10,354 nt of DNA from Thermoplasmata archaeon (GCA_021823085.1 JAKAPG010000040.1:1-10354), one strand, 5' to 3'; shown: positions 1-7,525, counted from the stretch's first letter. Numbers and translations are program-made. The notes: generated by a model from the sequence alone, not told the origin.

Positions 1-3000
1 GTAGCGGAGGGACCGCGAACATGGTGACGGCGACCGGCTCGGCTGCGGGCGACACCGCTCAGGCGACGTTCACGGGAACGGTGGCGACCCTGACGCTAAG
101 TCCGGCGCAGGGGCCCACGGGAATCGTGGTAACGGCGGCCGTGAGTGGGCTGGCATCGACGGACAGTTCGGTGAGCGTGACGGGTCCAACGTCAACAACG
201 CTCTGCACGTTCACGGTATCTCCGGCGAGTTCCGGGCGCGGATCCTGCAGTTTCACCGTGAATTCGCAGAACGGCTTCACGTTCAGCAGCGGAGGCAGCT
301 CGAACACAGTGACCGCTGCCGGTTCGGCCGGCAGCACCGACCGCGCGTCCGCGACGTTCACGGGGACGACGTCCTCGCTGACCCTGAGCCCGGTGTCGGG
401 ACCGAGCGGAGTGACGGTGACGGTGAGCGGGTCGGGGTTCGCGTCAACGGACACCCAGGTGACCCTATCGAATCCGGGCGACTCGTCCCTCGCGGTTTGT
501 GCGGTCAGCTCGGGGACGATTCAGCAGCCGTGCTCCTTCGTGGCGAGCTCCTCGACCGGCTTCACGTTCAGTAGTGCCGGGAGCACGGTGGTGGTAACAG
601 CGACAGGGAACCAAGCGGGGGACACGCAAACGACGACGTTCACGGGGACGGTGGCGAGCCTGGTGCTTTCCCCGATCTCGGGACCGAGCGGAGTGACGGT
701 AACGGTGAGCGGATCGGGGTTCGCGTCGACAGACACGTCGATCGCGGTGAAGATCGGGTCGACCTCCCTGTGCAGCATCTCGGCGAGTGGGGGGAGCGGT
801 TCGTGCACGTTCACGGCCAATGCAGCGAATGGGTTCACGTTCAGCAGCGGTGGCACTGCGAACACGGTAACGGCGACGGGGAACGTGGCGAGCGATAAGG
901 CCCAGCAGACGTTCACGGGAACGACATCGGCGCTGACACTGAGTCCGGCGTCAGGACCCTCTGGAATCACGGTGACCGCCACCGCTTCCGGGTTCGCGTC
1001 GACGGATACGACGATTAGTGTGAAGATCGGCTCGGCGCTGTTGTGCTCAATCTCCGTGAGCGGCGGCGGAGGCTCATGCAGTTTCACCGCGAGCACCGCG
1101 AACGGCCTCTCCTTCAGCAGCGGCGGCAGTGCGAACACGGTGACCGCGACCGGCTCTCCCGCGAGCGACACGGCGACGGCGACGTTCACGGGGACGGTAG
1201 CGAGCCTGACGCTGAGTCCCTCCTCCGGACCAACGGGCGTGACGGTGACGGCCACGGCTTCTGGATTTGCGTCGACAGACACGACGGTCGCGATTACGGG
1301 GCCGACCTCGGTGACTCTCTGCACGATCACGGTCTCGCCCGCCGGTTCCGGGAGCGGTTCGTGCGGTTTCACGGTCAACTCGGGGAGTGGTTTCTCCTTC
1401 AGTAGTACCGGGAGCGCGAGCACGGTAACGGCGACGGCCTCGGCGGCAAGCGACAAGGCCCAGCAGACGTTCACCGGCACCATGCCGACACTGACCCTTT
1501 CCCCCTCCTCGGGCCCGAGTGGCGTGACGGTGACCGTGGCAGGATCCGGCTTTGCTTCAGCCGACTCTCAGGTCACCCTTTCGAACCCGGCGGACTCTAG
1601 TCTGGCGGTATGCGCCTTGAGCTCCGGGACGATTAGTGGTGCCTGCAGCTTCGTGGCGGATTCCGTCAACGGCTTTTCGTTCAGTAGCGGCGGGAGCGCT
1701 GTCGTTGTGACCGCAACCGGGAACGCGGCAGGCGACACTCAGACCGCGACCTTCACGGGGACGGTCCTCAGCCTGACGTTGAACCCATCCCAGGGACCCA
1801 GCGGCGTAACGGTCACCGTCAGGGCGAGCGGATTCGCCTCCACCGATCCCAGTATCCAGGTCGACGGCCCCACTTCGGATTCTCTATGTACGATCACAGT
1901 GTCGCCCGCCGGTTCGGGAAGCGGTTCGTGCTCCTTCCAGTCGAGCTCGGGGAACGGCTTCACCTTCAGCCTTTCCGGGACCTCCAACAGCGTGACCGCT
2001 ACTGGGTCCATCGCGGGCGACGTTCAAATCGCGACCTTCACCGGTACCACGCCTGCGATTACCGTAACCCCAGGCCAGGGACCGGTCGGCGCCACCGTCA
2101 CTGTAGCCGGAACTGGCTTCCCCGTGAACACCGCACTCAGCTCGCTCCTCTTCGATGGAGCCGCCATCTCCTCGTGCGCGAGCGGATCCATGACCGCCGA
2201 CGGGACGGGGCGGCTGAGCTGCCAGTTCAGAGTACCTGCCGGTACCAGCGGCACGTCGGTGGAGGCGACAGCGTCGACCGGCCAAATCGTGCCGGCCACC
2301 TTCACGGTCACGACGCCCATGATTACGCTGAGCCCCCAGCAGGGCCCCACGGGATCCGACGTTACCGTGGCCGGGACGGGGTACTCCGTCGATGTGACGC
2401 TCAAATCCCTTGTTTTCGATGGTGTGGCAATCACTAGCTGCGTGAGCGGGTCCCTCGCGACTACCGCGACCGGATCGTTCGACTGCCAGTTCACGGTACC
2501 GGCAGGAACCAGCGGAACCTCCGTGGTCGCGACAGACCCGGGCGAGACCACGGCGAGTGGGACCTTCACGGTGACGATCCCGTCCTTCTCGGTCGCTCCG
2601 ACCTCCGGACCGAGCGGAGCCACGGTAACCGCGTCGGGAAGTGGGTTCACGGTCAGCTCGAACATCCAGTTCACCATCGGTAACGGCGGAGTCATCTCAT
2701 CGCCGACTGCTTGTACCACGTCGCCCTCCGGAACCTTCAGCGGCTGCGCATTCACCGTAAACGGTCCAGTCGGCTCGTATACGCTCACCGCGACCGACTC
2801 CTCCCACAGTACGGCCACAACGGCGTACTCGATTGTCTTCCTCTACACGCTCACGTTCTCCGAGTCCGGCCTTCCGAACGGAACGACCTGGACGGTTACT
2901 GTCGGCGGGCACGCCGAGAACTCTACCAACTCGACCATCTCCTTCCAGCTTCAGAACGGAACCTACACCTACGTGATCACCGACGTGTCGGGCTGGCACC

Positions 3001-5522
3001 AGATCAGCCTCGCCTACTCCAGCAGCGTCACAGTGAAGGGGTCCTCAGTCACCGAACCCACGCTCCAGTTCACGCGGGTGACCTACCAGGTCACGTTCAG
3101 CGAAACCGGGCTTCCCGTGGGCACTACATGGTGGGTGAACCTGAGCAACGGTCAGTCCCGGGAGGGAACGGGGGGGTCGACCATCATCTTCCTCGAGCCG
3201 AATGGGAGTTACGACTACAGCGCGAGCGCTGCCCCCGACTCCTATGCCGCCCCCGGCGGGACATTCGACGTGAACGCGATGCCGCTATCTCTCACGGTTC
3301 GGTTTAGCAGCACTTACTACCCGGTAACCTTCTCGGAGACTGGGTTGCCTACTGGCGTACGTTGGTGGGTCAACTTGACGGGAGGGCCCTCGGGAAGCTC
3401 GACCACGTCGACCCTCACGCTCTCGCTCGTGAACGGTACTTGGCTGTATGTGGTCGCGGCCGCCAACCCGACGTATCGGGCGCCGTCCGGCACCTTCACC
3501 GTGAGCGGAGCGGCCAGGACGGTCTCGATCGCGTTCTCCGCCTACTATGCCGTTACCTTCATCGAATCGGGGCTGCCCTCCGGTACTTCATGGCAAGTGA
3601 CAATGGATGGGGTCACTCAGACGGCCATCGCGGGGATCTCGATTGTCTTTTCCGTGCCGAACGGGTCGTACGCCTACCAAGTGGGCGATGTGTCAGGCTG
3701 GCATCAGAACACGATACCCTACCGTGGTACGGTGACCATCAGCGGCGGGGGCGTCATGTATCCGACCCTTGCGTTCGTACAGGTCCGGTACTCGGTGACG
3801 TTCTTTGAATCCGGTCTTCCGGCCGGGACCAGCTGGTTCGTCAACATCACCAACGGGACCTCCTCCCATGCGATGGGGTCCACGATCGTGCTCTTCTTGC
3901 CCAATGGCACGTTCGATTACCGCGTCAGCTCACCCGGCTTCTTCGCGTCGCCGGGCTCGGGCGCGTTCGCGGTCAGCGGCGGACCCTCAGTGGTCAGCAT
4001 CACGTTCACTCTCGCGAAATACGCGGTAACCTTCACCGAGTCCGGGCTTCCCTCCGGCACCAGTTGGACTCTCGCCCTCAATGGAGTGAACCAGACCTCC
4101 ACGAACTCGACCATTGCCTTTGAAGAGGTGAATGGGACCTATTCGTTCCTGGTGCACTCTTCGAACCCGCAGTACCACGCGCCCGGAGGCACGTTCTCCG
4201 TCAGCGGGAACACGGTCGACGTCTTCGTCAGCTTCTCCTTGACAAACTACCAGGTGACGTTCACCGAGACCGGCCTTCCGTCCGGGACGGGCTGGTCGAT
4301 CACCCTGAACGGAACGACGAACCGATCGACGAGCATCGTGATCACGTTCGCGAGCTCGAACGGGACGTATGCCTTCTCGATCGGGGCGGTTCCCGGCTAC
4401 GTCGCCTCCCCGAGCTCGGGCACGGTGCAGGTTTTCGGGACCGCGGTCTCGATCGTTATCCGGTTCTCCATCCCCGAGTACTCAGTGGTGTTCAAGGAAA
4501 CCGGCCTCCCCACCGGTACGTTCTGGACGGTCACTCTCAACGGCACGAACCGATCCTCGGACTCGGTGAACATCACCTTCACCCTGGCGAATGGGACATA
4601 CGCCTATCTGATTGGCTCGCTGGCCTACGTCGCCGAGCCGAGTTCGGGAACGGTGGCCGTCTCCGGAGACGAGCGCACCGTTTCGGTCCAGTTCCTTCCA
4701 GGATACAGCGTGACGATCAATCGCCCGGGCGGGCTCCCGAACGGGACACTATGGAACGCGACCCTGACGGGAGAGGCTCTGAGCGCCGCGGCGCTCGGTT
4801 CGGACACGCACGCGGTCTTCCCGGTCAACGAGACCCGCAGTTCCACCGCGCAGACGATCACCTTCCTCGAACCAGCGGGCAACTATACTTGGCAGGTCAC
4901 GGTCTACGGCCACTCCGGCTACCTCGCGCAGGGCACGGTCGCGCCTTCGCCCGCGAACCCCCACCCGAACGTCGTCCCGCCGCCGGTCGGAGGAGGAGGT
5001 AGCGGTGGATTCGGCACGTTCGGGGCGTTCTTCCTCGCTGCGCTGCCCTACATCGCGCTTGCAGTCGCGGGTGCCCTCGTGTTGTTCGGACTCTTCCTTG
5101 CGCTAGCGAGCCGGCGCAAGAAGGCACGGGAGGCGCCGAGCACGGAGTACTTCGAGGCATACCTGCCTACGGCGACGCAGCCGGCCGTCACCGTTCCGGT
5201 CCTCTTCGAGGGATACACTCCTGCCGAGGAGGCGCCGTTCACCCCTCCCCTCTCCGAGGCCCCGTCGCGGGCCACTGCTTCTCAGTATCTCGAACCGTGG
5301 GAACCCGGCCCCGAACCAGGGTCGTCGGCGAAGTCAGGAGAAGAGACGGCCGCGCCGGTTCTACACGACACCGGCTCGAAAGGGTCTCCGTCGTCTCGGG
5401 CCGGAACCCCGGAGGAACCACCCAAGCCGTCCGCAGGGCCTTCGGCTCAGTCCCCGAACAACTCAAAGAAGGGACCCGTGGACGATTCGACGCTTGTAGA
5501 TTGGACTCCGGACGAAGAGTAG
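1..5522 (+). CDS. Giant repeat-rich surface protein, C-terminal part (5' end outside window)
   Basis: This is a large cell-surface, single-pass membrane protein; its ligand is unknown. The frame is open to the left edge (first full codon at 3), and the codons before the ATG at 21 encode more repeat sequence, so that ATG is internal. Counting from it (1,833 residues), the order is: ten Ig-like IPT/TIG-type repeats (24 to about 941), nine repeats of an ESGLPxGTxW family (942 to about 1640), a Pro/Gly-rich spacer (about 1645-1665), one hydrophobic helix (about 1668-1696) followed by the stop-transfer motif SRRKKAR, and a 137-residue acidic Pro/Ser-rich tail. This predicts the repeats outside and the tail in the cytoplasm. 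Every first-array repeat has two Cys and no N-glycosylation sequon; the second array is the reverse. The second repeat type is familiar from Thermoplasmatota exoproteins. An adhesin or S-layer-like stalk is plausible but inferred; any catalytic or binding head would lie upstream of the window. Confidence 0.9.
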   Translation, partial: SGGTANMVTATGSAAGDTAQATFTGTVATLTLSPAQGPTGIVVTAAVSGLASTDSSVSVTGPTSTTLCTFTVSPASSGRGSCSFTVNSQNGFTFSSGGSSNTVTAAGSAGSTDRASATFTGTTSSLTLSPVSGPSGVTVTVSGSGFASTDTQVTLSNPGDSSLAVCAVSSGTIQQPCSFVASSSTGFTFSSAGSTVVVTATGNQAGDTQTTTFTGTVASLVLSPISGPSGVTVTVSGSGFASTDTSIAVKIGSTSLCSISASGGSGSCTFTANAANGFTFSSGGTANTVTATGNVASDKAQQTFTGTTSALTLSPASGPSGITVTATASGFASTDTTISVKIGSALLCSISVSGGGGSCSFTASTANGLSFSSGGSANTVTATGSPASDTATATFTGTVASLTLSPSSGPTGVTVTATASGFASTDTTVAITGPTSVTLCTITVSPAGSGSGSCGFTVNSGSGFSFSSTGSASTVTATASAASDKAQQTFTGTMPTLTLSPSSGPSGVTVTVAGSGFASADSQVTLSNPADSSLAVCALSSGTISGACSFVADSVNGFSFSSGGSAVVVTATGNAAGDTQTATFTGTVLSLTLNPSQGPSGVTVTVRASGFASTDPSIQVDGPTSDSLCTITVSPAGSGSGSCSFQSSSGNGFTFSLSGTSNSVTATGSIAGDVQIATFTGTTPAITVTPGQGPVGATVTVAGTGFPVNTALSSLLFDGAAISSCASGSMTADGTGRLSCQFRVPAGTSGTSVEATASTGQIVPATFTVTTPMITLSPQQGPTGSDVTVAGTGYSVDVTLKSLVFDGVAITSCVSGSLATTATGSFDCQFTVPAGTSGTSVVATDPGETTASGTFTVTIPSFSVAPTSGPSGATVTASGSGFTVSSNIQFTIGNGGVISSPTACTTSPSGTFSGCAFTVNGPVGSYTLTATDSSHSTATTAYSIVFLYTLTFSESGLPNGTTWTVTVGGHAENSTNSTISFQLQNGTYTYVITDVSGWHQISLAYSSSVTVKGSSVTEPTLQFTRVTYQVTFSETGLPVGTTWWVNLSNGQSREGTGGSTIIFLEPNGSYDYSASAAPDSYAAPGGTFDVNAMPLSLTVRFSSTYYPVTFSETGLPTGVRWWVNLTGGPSGSSTTSTLTLSLVNGTWLYVVAAANPTYRAPSGTFTVSGAARTVSIAFSAYYAVTFIESGLPSGTSWQVTMDGVTQTAIAGISIVFSVPNGSYAYQVGDVSGWHQNTIPYRGTVTISGGGVMYPTLAFVQVRYSVTFFESGLPAGTSWFVNITNGTSSHAMGSTIVLFLPNGTFDYRVSSPGFFASPGSGAFAVSGGPSVVSITFTLAKYAVTFTESGLPSGTSWTLALNGVNQTSTNSTIAFEEVNGTYSFLVHSSNPQYHAPGGTFSVSGNTVDVFVSFSLTNYQVTFTETGLPSGTGWSITLNGTTNRSTSIVITFASSNGTYAFSIGAVPGYVASPSSGTVQVFGTAVSIVIRFSIPEYSVVFKETGLPTGTFWTVTLNGTNRSSDSVNITFTLANGTYAYLIGSLAYVAEPSSGTVAVSGDERTVSVQFLPGYSVTINRPGGLPNGTLWNATLTGEALSAAALGSDTHAVFPVNETRSSTAQTITFLEPAGNYTWQVTVYGHSGYLAQGTVAPSPANPHPNVVPPPVGGGGSGGFGTFGAFFLAALPYIALAVAGALVLFGLFLALASRRKKAREAPSTEYFEAYLPTATQPAVTVPVLFEGYTPAEEAPFTPPLSEAPSRATASQYLEPWEPGPEPGSSAKSGEETAAPVLHDTGSKGSPSSRAGTPEEPPKPSAGPSAQSPNNSKKGPVDDSTLVDWTPDEE
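90..2843 (+). repeat. Ten tandem IPT/TIG-like Ig repeats with a conserved Cys pair
   Basis: Units begin with a motif like LTLSPxxGPxGVTVT at about 90, 378, 660, 933, 1206, 1491, 1773, 2058, 2322 and 2586, giving lengths of 88-96 residues. The PxxGPxGxxVTVxGxGF pattern is typical of IPT/TIG-type Ig-like folds. Each unit has exactly two Cys with 10, 13 or 14 residues between them, probably closing a beta-hairpin. Units 1-7 are closely related; 8-10 are more diverged. Subtypes can be told apart after the core motif: GPTS-type (1, 5, 7), SNPxDSS-type (2, 6) and KIGS-type (3, 4). Stretches of units 2 and 3 are nearly identical at the DNA level (about 399-455 and 689-745), so recent tandem duplication or recombination is likely. 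Confidence 0.88.
2844..4940 (+). repeat. Nine tandem ESGLPxGTxW repeats (sequon-rich, Cys-free)
   Basis: Units start with a pattern like YxVTFxE(S/T)GLPxGTxW at about 2844, 3084, 3318, 3543, 3789, 4020, 4248, 4479 and 4704, giving 75-85 residues each. A central (P/V/A)NG(T/S)(Y/F)xY strand and a distal APxGTFxVSG-like strand recur in most units. There are 26 N-x-S/T sequons and no cysteine. The last unit is degenerate (GGLPNGTLW) and leads into the membrane-proximal spacer. Units 1 and 4 alone share DVSGWHQ; units 2 and 5 share a WxVNxxNG plus GSTI strand; units 3 and 6 share NPxYxAPxGTFxVSG. Confidence 0.88.
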
Positions 5523-5544
5523 GGAGTCCAAGATTTGGTCTTGG
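5501..5544 (+). terminator. Two competing hairpins across the surface-protein stop codon
   Basis: A perfect 9-bp inverted repeat (TTGGACTCC at 5501-5509, GGAGTCCAA at 5523-5531) encloses a 13-nt loop holding the TAG stop. A second 6-bp stem (CCAAGA at 5528-5533, TCTTGG at 5539-5544) uses part of the same arm, so only one can form at a time. No T-tract follows. The hairpins are directly visible; a role in transcript ending or 3' processing is inferred. Confidence 0.4.
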
Positions 5545-5579
5545 GGGCGAGAGCCCGTCGAGACGGCGAACGGCATGTT

Positions 5580-5610
5580 GGGGAGGCGATCGCCGGCGGG
5601 TGGTCTCCCC
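5580..5610 (+). terminator. Weak stem-loop followed by TTTATC
   Basis: GGGGAG (5580-5585) can pair with CTCCCC (5605-5610), and a short T run follows at once. The loop contains the 10-bp palindrome GGCGATCGCC. This could help end transcription of the surface-protein gene about 60-90 nt after its stop, but the stem is short and the T run only three bases. Confidence 0.2.
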
Positions 5611-5823
5611 TTTATCGCTTCAACCGACGCCGGTGGACGAGTACGCTTGACGGAGCGGTCCCCATCAGGATGCTGGGTCGATCCACGCGCGTCCTTCGAT
5701 GGCTCGCATGTAATGGTTGGAAGTTCATTCGGCCGGTGTCTTGACACGACCGTGCCCAAGGACCGCGAGGGCGAACGTGCCAAAGCGCGGCTCCGTAGTG
5801 CGGAAGGGATGGATCGATCTCCC

Positions 5824-5841
5824 GGGTCGACGCGTCGACCC
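5824..5841. repeat. Perfect 18-bp palindrome
   Basis: The sequence GGGTCGACGCGTCGACCC reads the same on both strands. It is the longest perfect palindrome I noticed in the window and lies in non-coding DNA. It could be a dimeric-regulator site or a hairpin in RNA; no regulator is identifiable. Confidence 0.6.
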
Positions 5842-5866
5842 CGCCACGAAGGTCGCGGGCGTTGCG

Positions 5867-5880
5867 TGAGCCGCGGCTCA
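5867..5880. repeat. Perfect 14-bp palindrome
   Basis: TGAGCCGCGGCTCA is a perfect dyad 26 bp beyond the end of the 18-bp palindrome. Its sequence differs from its neighbours, so these are not copies of one operator. Confidence 0.55.
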
Positions 5881-6002
5881 GGAGCGGGTGTCGGTTGTGC
5901 CGCAGCAGAACGTCTCGGGTTAACTCCTCCCGACGCCCCCACGATGCGGGGTTACAGGTGGGACGGAAGGCGGGTGCGGGGGGCTCGCTGCCGGCGGCGA
6001 CA

Positions 6003-6016
6003 TCCAGCGCGCTGGA
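6003..6016. repeat. Perfect 14-bp palindrome
   Basis: TCCAGCGCGCTGGA is the third perfect dyad in under 200 bp of the same non-coding interval. Confidence 0.55.
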
Positions 6017-6185
6017 ACCACCGTCACGGGCCGTCGTCGCGTCGCGCCGGAGGTGTCCGCCCCCCCATCGGTACAGTGCATGATAGAGGGGCTGTCCCAG
6101 GGAGCGGAGTCCTTCACCGCGACTTCGGTCCTCGTTACCCCATTCGTCCTAGCCGGATGATTTGTACTTGCGGTCGGTTGAGGTA

Positions 6186-6259
6186 TGGACTGGTCGGGAT
6201 TTGAACCCGAGGCCTCCGGTTTGCAAAACCGGCGATCTTCCGGACTGATCTACCAGCCC
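6186..6259 (-). tRNA. tRNA-Ala (anticodon UGC)
   Basis: The 74-nt minus-strand sequence folds into a full cloverleaf: acceptor GGGCTGG/CCAGTCC, D stem GATC/GATC, anticodon stem CCGGT/ACCGG with loop TTTGCAA, 5-nt variable loop and T stem TCGGG/CCCGA with loop TTCAAAT. The anticodon TGC (complement at 6223-6225) reads GCN alanine codons. The acceptor has the G3:U70 wobble pair that is the classic alanine identity element. The discriminator base is A and no CCA is encoded, so CCA must be added afterwards. There is no intron. I see no clear TATA element at the usual distance upstream; the nearest A/T-rich site is the rpl15e TATA region about 130 bp away. Confidence 0.97.
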
Positions 6260-6388
6260 GCGCGCCGCCTCCTTGCCGCTCGTCCTGTCGGAACCCGGCG
6301 AACTGATGCTCTCGCCCCCTCGGTCTGACCCGGGAAGTCGTCGGGATGACCCGATCTTCCCCGAAGCGCCACTTGGACCTCGCCACGC

Positions 6389-6396
6389 TTATAATA
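6389..6396 (+). promoter_or_regulatory. TATA box of rpl15e
   Basis: TTATAATA is an isolated A/T-rich octamer in GC-rich DNA, centred about 30 nt before the rpl15e ATG. With the usual archaeal start about 25 nt downstream of the TATA box, the mRNA would have almost no leader. The element also reads as a fair TATA box on the minus strand, towards the tRNA gene. Confidence 0.65.
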
Positions 6397-6422
6397 GGCA
6401 CGCGAGTCCCCCGCCGTCCATC

Positions 6423-7037
6423 ATGGCTGCATCCTCGTATCGCCACATGGCGAATTCGTTCCGCCGGACCCTCGGGGACGAGGGGGCCGTGCTCCGCCAC
6501 GAACGCCTTCTCTCCTGGCGGCGAGAGACCACCGTCACGCGCGTCGAGCACCCCCTGCGCCTCGATCGGGCGCGTGCGGTCGGCTACCGCGCGAAGGAAG
6601 GCTTCGTGGTGGTACGTGTCCGGGTCCGCCGCGGGGGCCAGAACAAGCGCGCGATCATCGCCGGACGCCGCCCCAAGCACAAGGGGATCGCGCGCATGAC
6701 CCTCGCGAAGAGCCTGAAGCGCATCGCCGAGGAACGGGCCCAGAAGCACTACCCGAATCTCGAGGTCCTCAACTCCTACTGGATCGGAGAAGATGGGAAG
6801 GAGAAGTTCTTCGAGGTGATCCTGCTCGACCCGGTGCATCCGCAGATCGCGAACGACCCCCGTCTGGAGTGGATCACCGGAGCCATGCACAAGGGCCGCG
6901 TCTACCGCGGCCTCACGAGCGCCGGCAAGGAAGGACGGGGTCTCCGCTGGAAGGGCAAGGGCGCGGAGCGGATGCGCCCGTCCCGGACCCGGAACCGTCG
7001 CGAAGAGCGGCGCACCCAGACCAAGGTCATCCCGTAG
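6423..7037 (+). CDS. rpl15e: 50S ribosomal protein L15e
   Basis: This is the archaeal/eukaryotic large-subunit protein L15e, an rRNA-binding structural protein of the ribosome. The 204-residue product is close to the usual length of about 190-200. Family hallmarks are clear: RLDRARAVGYRAKEGFVVVR (residues 46-65), VRRGGQNKRAIIAGRRPKHK (67-86), KHYPNLEVLNSYWIGEDGKE (109-128), and a very basic C-terminus with RGLTSAGKEGRGLRWKGKG. I chose the ATG at 6423 although the frame is open further left, because a TATA box lies about 30 nt upstream and the 50 extra residues look non-ribosomal. The N-terminus before residue 45 is less typical than the rest, and the Met at residue 9 (6447) is an alternative start. 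No ribosome-binding site is needed if the message is leaderless. It converges on the TOPRIM gene with 11 bp between stops. Confidence 0.96.
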   Translation: MAASSYRHMANSFRRTLGDEGAVLRHERLLSWRRETTVTRVEHPLRLDRARAVGYRAKEGFVVVRVRVRRGGQNKRAIIAGRRPKHKGIARMTLAKSLKRIAEERAQKHYPNLEVLNSYWIGEDGKEKFFEVILLDPVHPQIANDPRLEWITGAMHKGRVYRGLTSAGKEGRGLRWKGKGAERMRPSRTRNRREERRTQTKVIP

Positions 7038-7048
7038 TCGCGGCACGT

Positions 7049-7495
7049 TCACGCGTCGCCGTCGGTGACCTCCGACCAACTGGTACCGGCCCTCTCGGCA
7101 AGATGGTAGGCCCACGTGTCGAGCCCCTCGACGTGCACGAGCTCGCCTCGCAGGGCGCGTCCGAGCCGACGCCGAAGGTCGAGGTCGATCTCGATCCCAT
7201 CGGCCCTCAGGTACTCGGCGAGTCGCTGCGCGAGCTGTCCGCCGGTGCGGTCCCAATCGGTGAGGATGATCGCTCGCGAGTGACCGGAGGAGAGCGTATG
7301 GCTCACGCGCGAGAGCGGAGATCCGTGATGGACGACGACGATCGGCACATCGAGGCCGAGGCGGGCGAGCGACCTCCGATCCCGGACCCCTTCGACGACG
7401 ACCACCGTACCGGGCTCGTGGGACCTTTCCTGCAGTCGGCTCCACAGACGCACGAACTCGTCGAGCGCCTGCTCGACCGGGTTCCGAGACGACAT
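7049..7495 (-). CDS. Small TOPRIM-domain protein (UPF0292-like)
   Basis: This is a 148-residue protein built mostly of one TOPRIM fold, the metal-binding domain of DnaG-type primases, topoisomerases and OLD/RecR proteins. Visible hallmarks are the strand VVVVEGVRD with the conserved Glu at residue 35, and IILTDWDRTG with the Asp pair at 80 and 82. An LRRRLGRAL helix follows. No zinc finger or other DnaG domain is present, so it matches the archaeal stand-alone TOPRIM family of unknown function rather than a full primase. The frame allows a start at 7522, but I prefer the ATG at 7495: the shared TATA element at 7526-7531 would leave no room for a transcript start before 7522, whereas it lies about 33 nt from 7495. 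The gene diverges from gins51, which hints at a DNA replication or repair role; this is inference. Confidence 0.85.
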   Translation of the reverse strand: MSSRNPVEQALDEFVRLWSRLQERSHEPGTVVVVEGVRDRRSLARLGLDVPIVVVHHGSPLSRVSHTLSSGHSRAIILTDWDRTGGQLAQRLAEYLRADGIEIDLDLRRRLGRALRGELVHVEGLDTWAYHLAERAGTSWSEVTDGDA

Positions 7496-7525
7496 CGTTC
7501 GCGCTCGGGGCGACCCGCGCAACCA

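Larger units (their letters stand above)
5545..6185. other. Gene-poor 640-bp interval, rich in palindromes
   Basis: I find no convincing protein gene here. The open frames are Arg-rich, lack recognisable motifs, and the longest ones run into the surface-protein gene or the tRNA. I looked for RNase P and SRP RNA core motifs on both strands and did not see them. The interval contains three perfect palindromes of 14-18 bp, a GTGTCttGACAC inverted repeat (5736-5747) and a weak stem followed by a short T run. It could be a control region, the site of an unrecognised structured RNA, or a decayed gene. Confidence 0.5.

Noticed and set aside
21..23. ATG at 21 as the start of the surface protein
   Set aside because: The codons before it (3-20) encode SGGTAN, which continues the repeat consensus, so the gene begins outside the window; no signal peptide follows this ATG.
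521..2818. Long minus-strand open frames opposite the repeat array
   Set aside because: Their repetition mirrors the sense repeats exactly; they exist because the repeats avoid antisense stops, and they carry no independent motif.
5940..5995. GGAA-loop region resembling SRP RNA helix 8
   Set aside because: The conserved AGCAG side of the asymmetric loop is missing and no other archaeal SRP RNA helices could be found around it.
5463..6204. Open frames of 117-209 codons in the 5.5-6.2 kb interval
   Set aside because: They are Arg-rich without motifs, the longest run into the surface-protein gene or the tRNA, and no TATA box sits at the usual distance.
6186..6259. tRNA gene as an integration (att) site for the neighbouring palindromic interval
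   Set aside because: I saw no second copy of the tRNA 3' end in the window, no integrase gene and no mobile-element genes.
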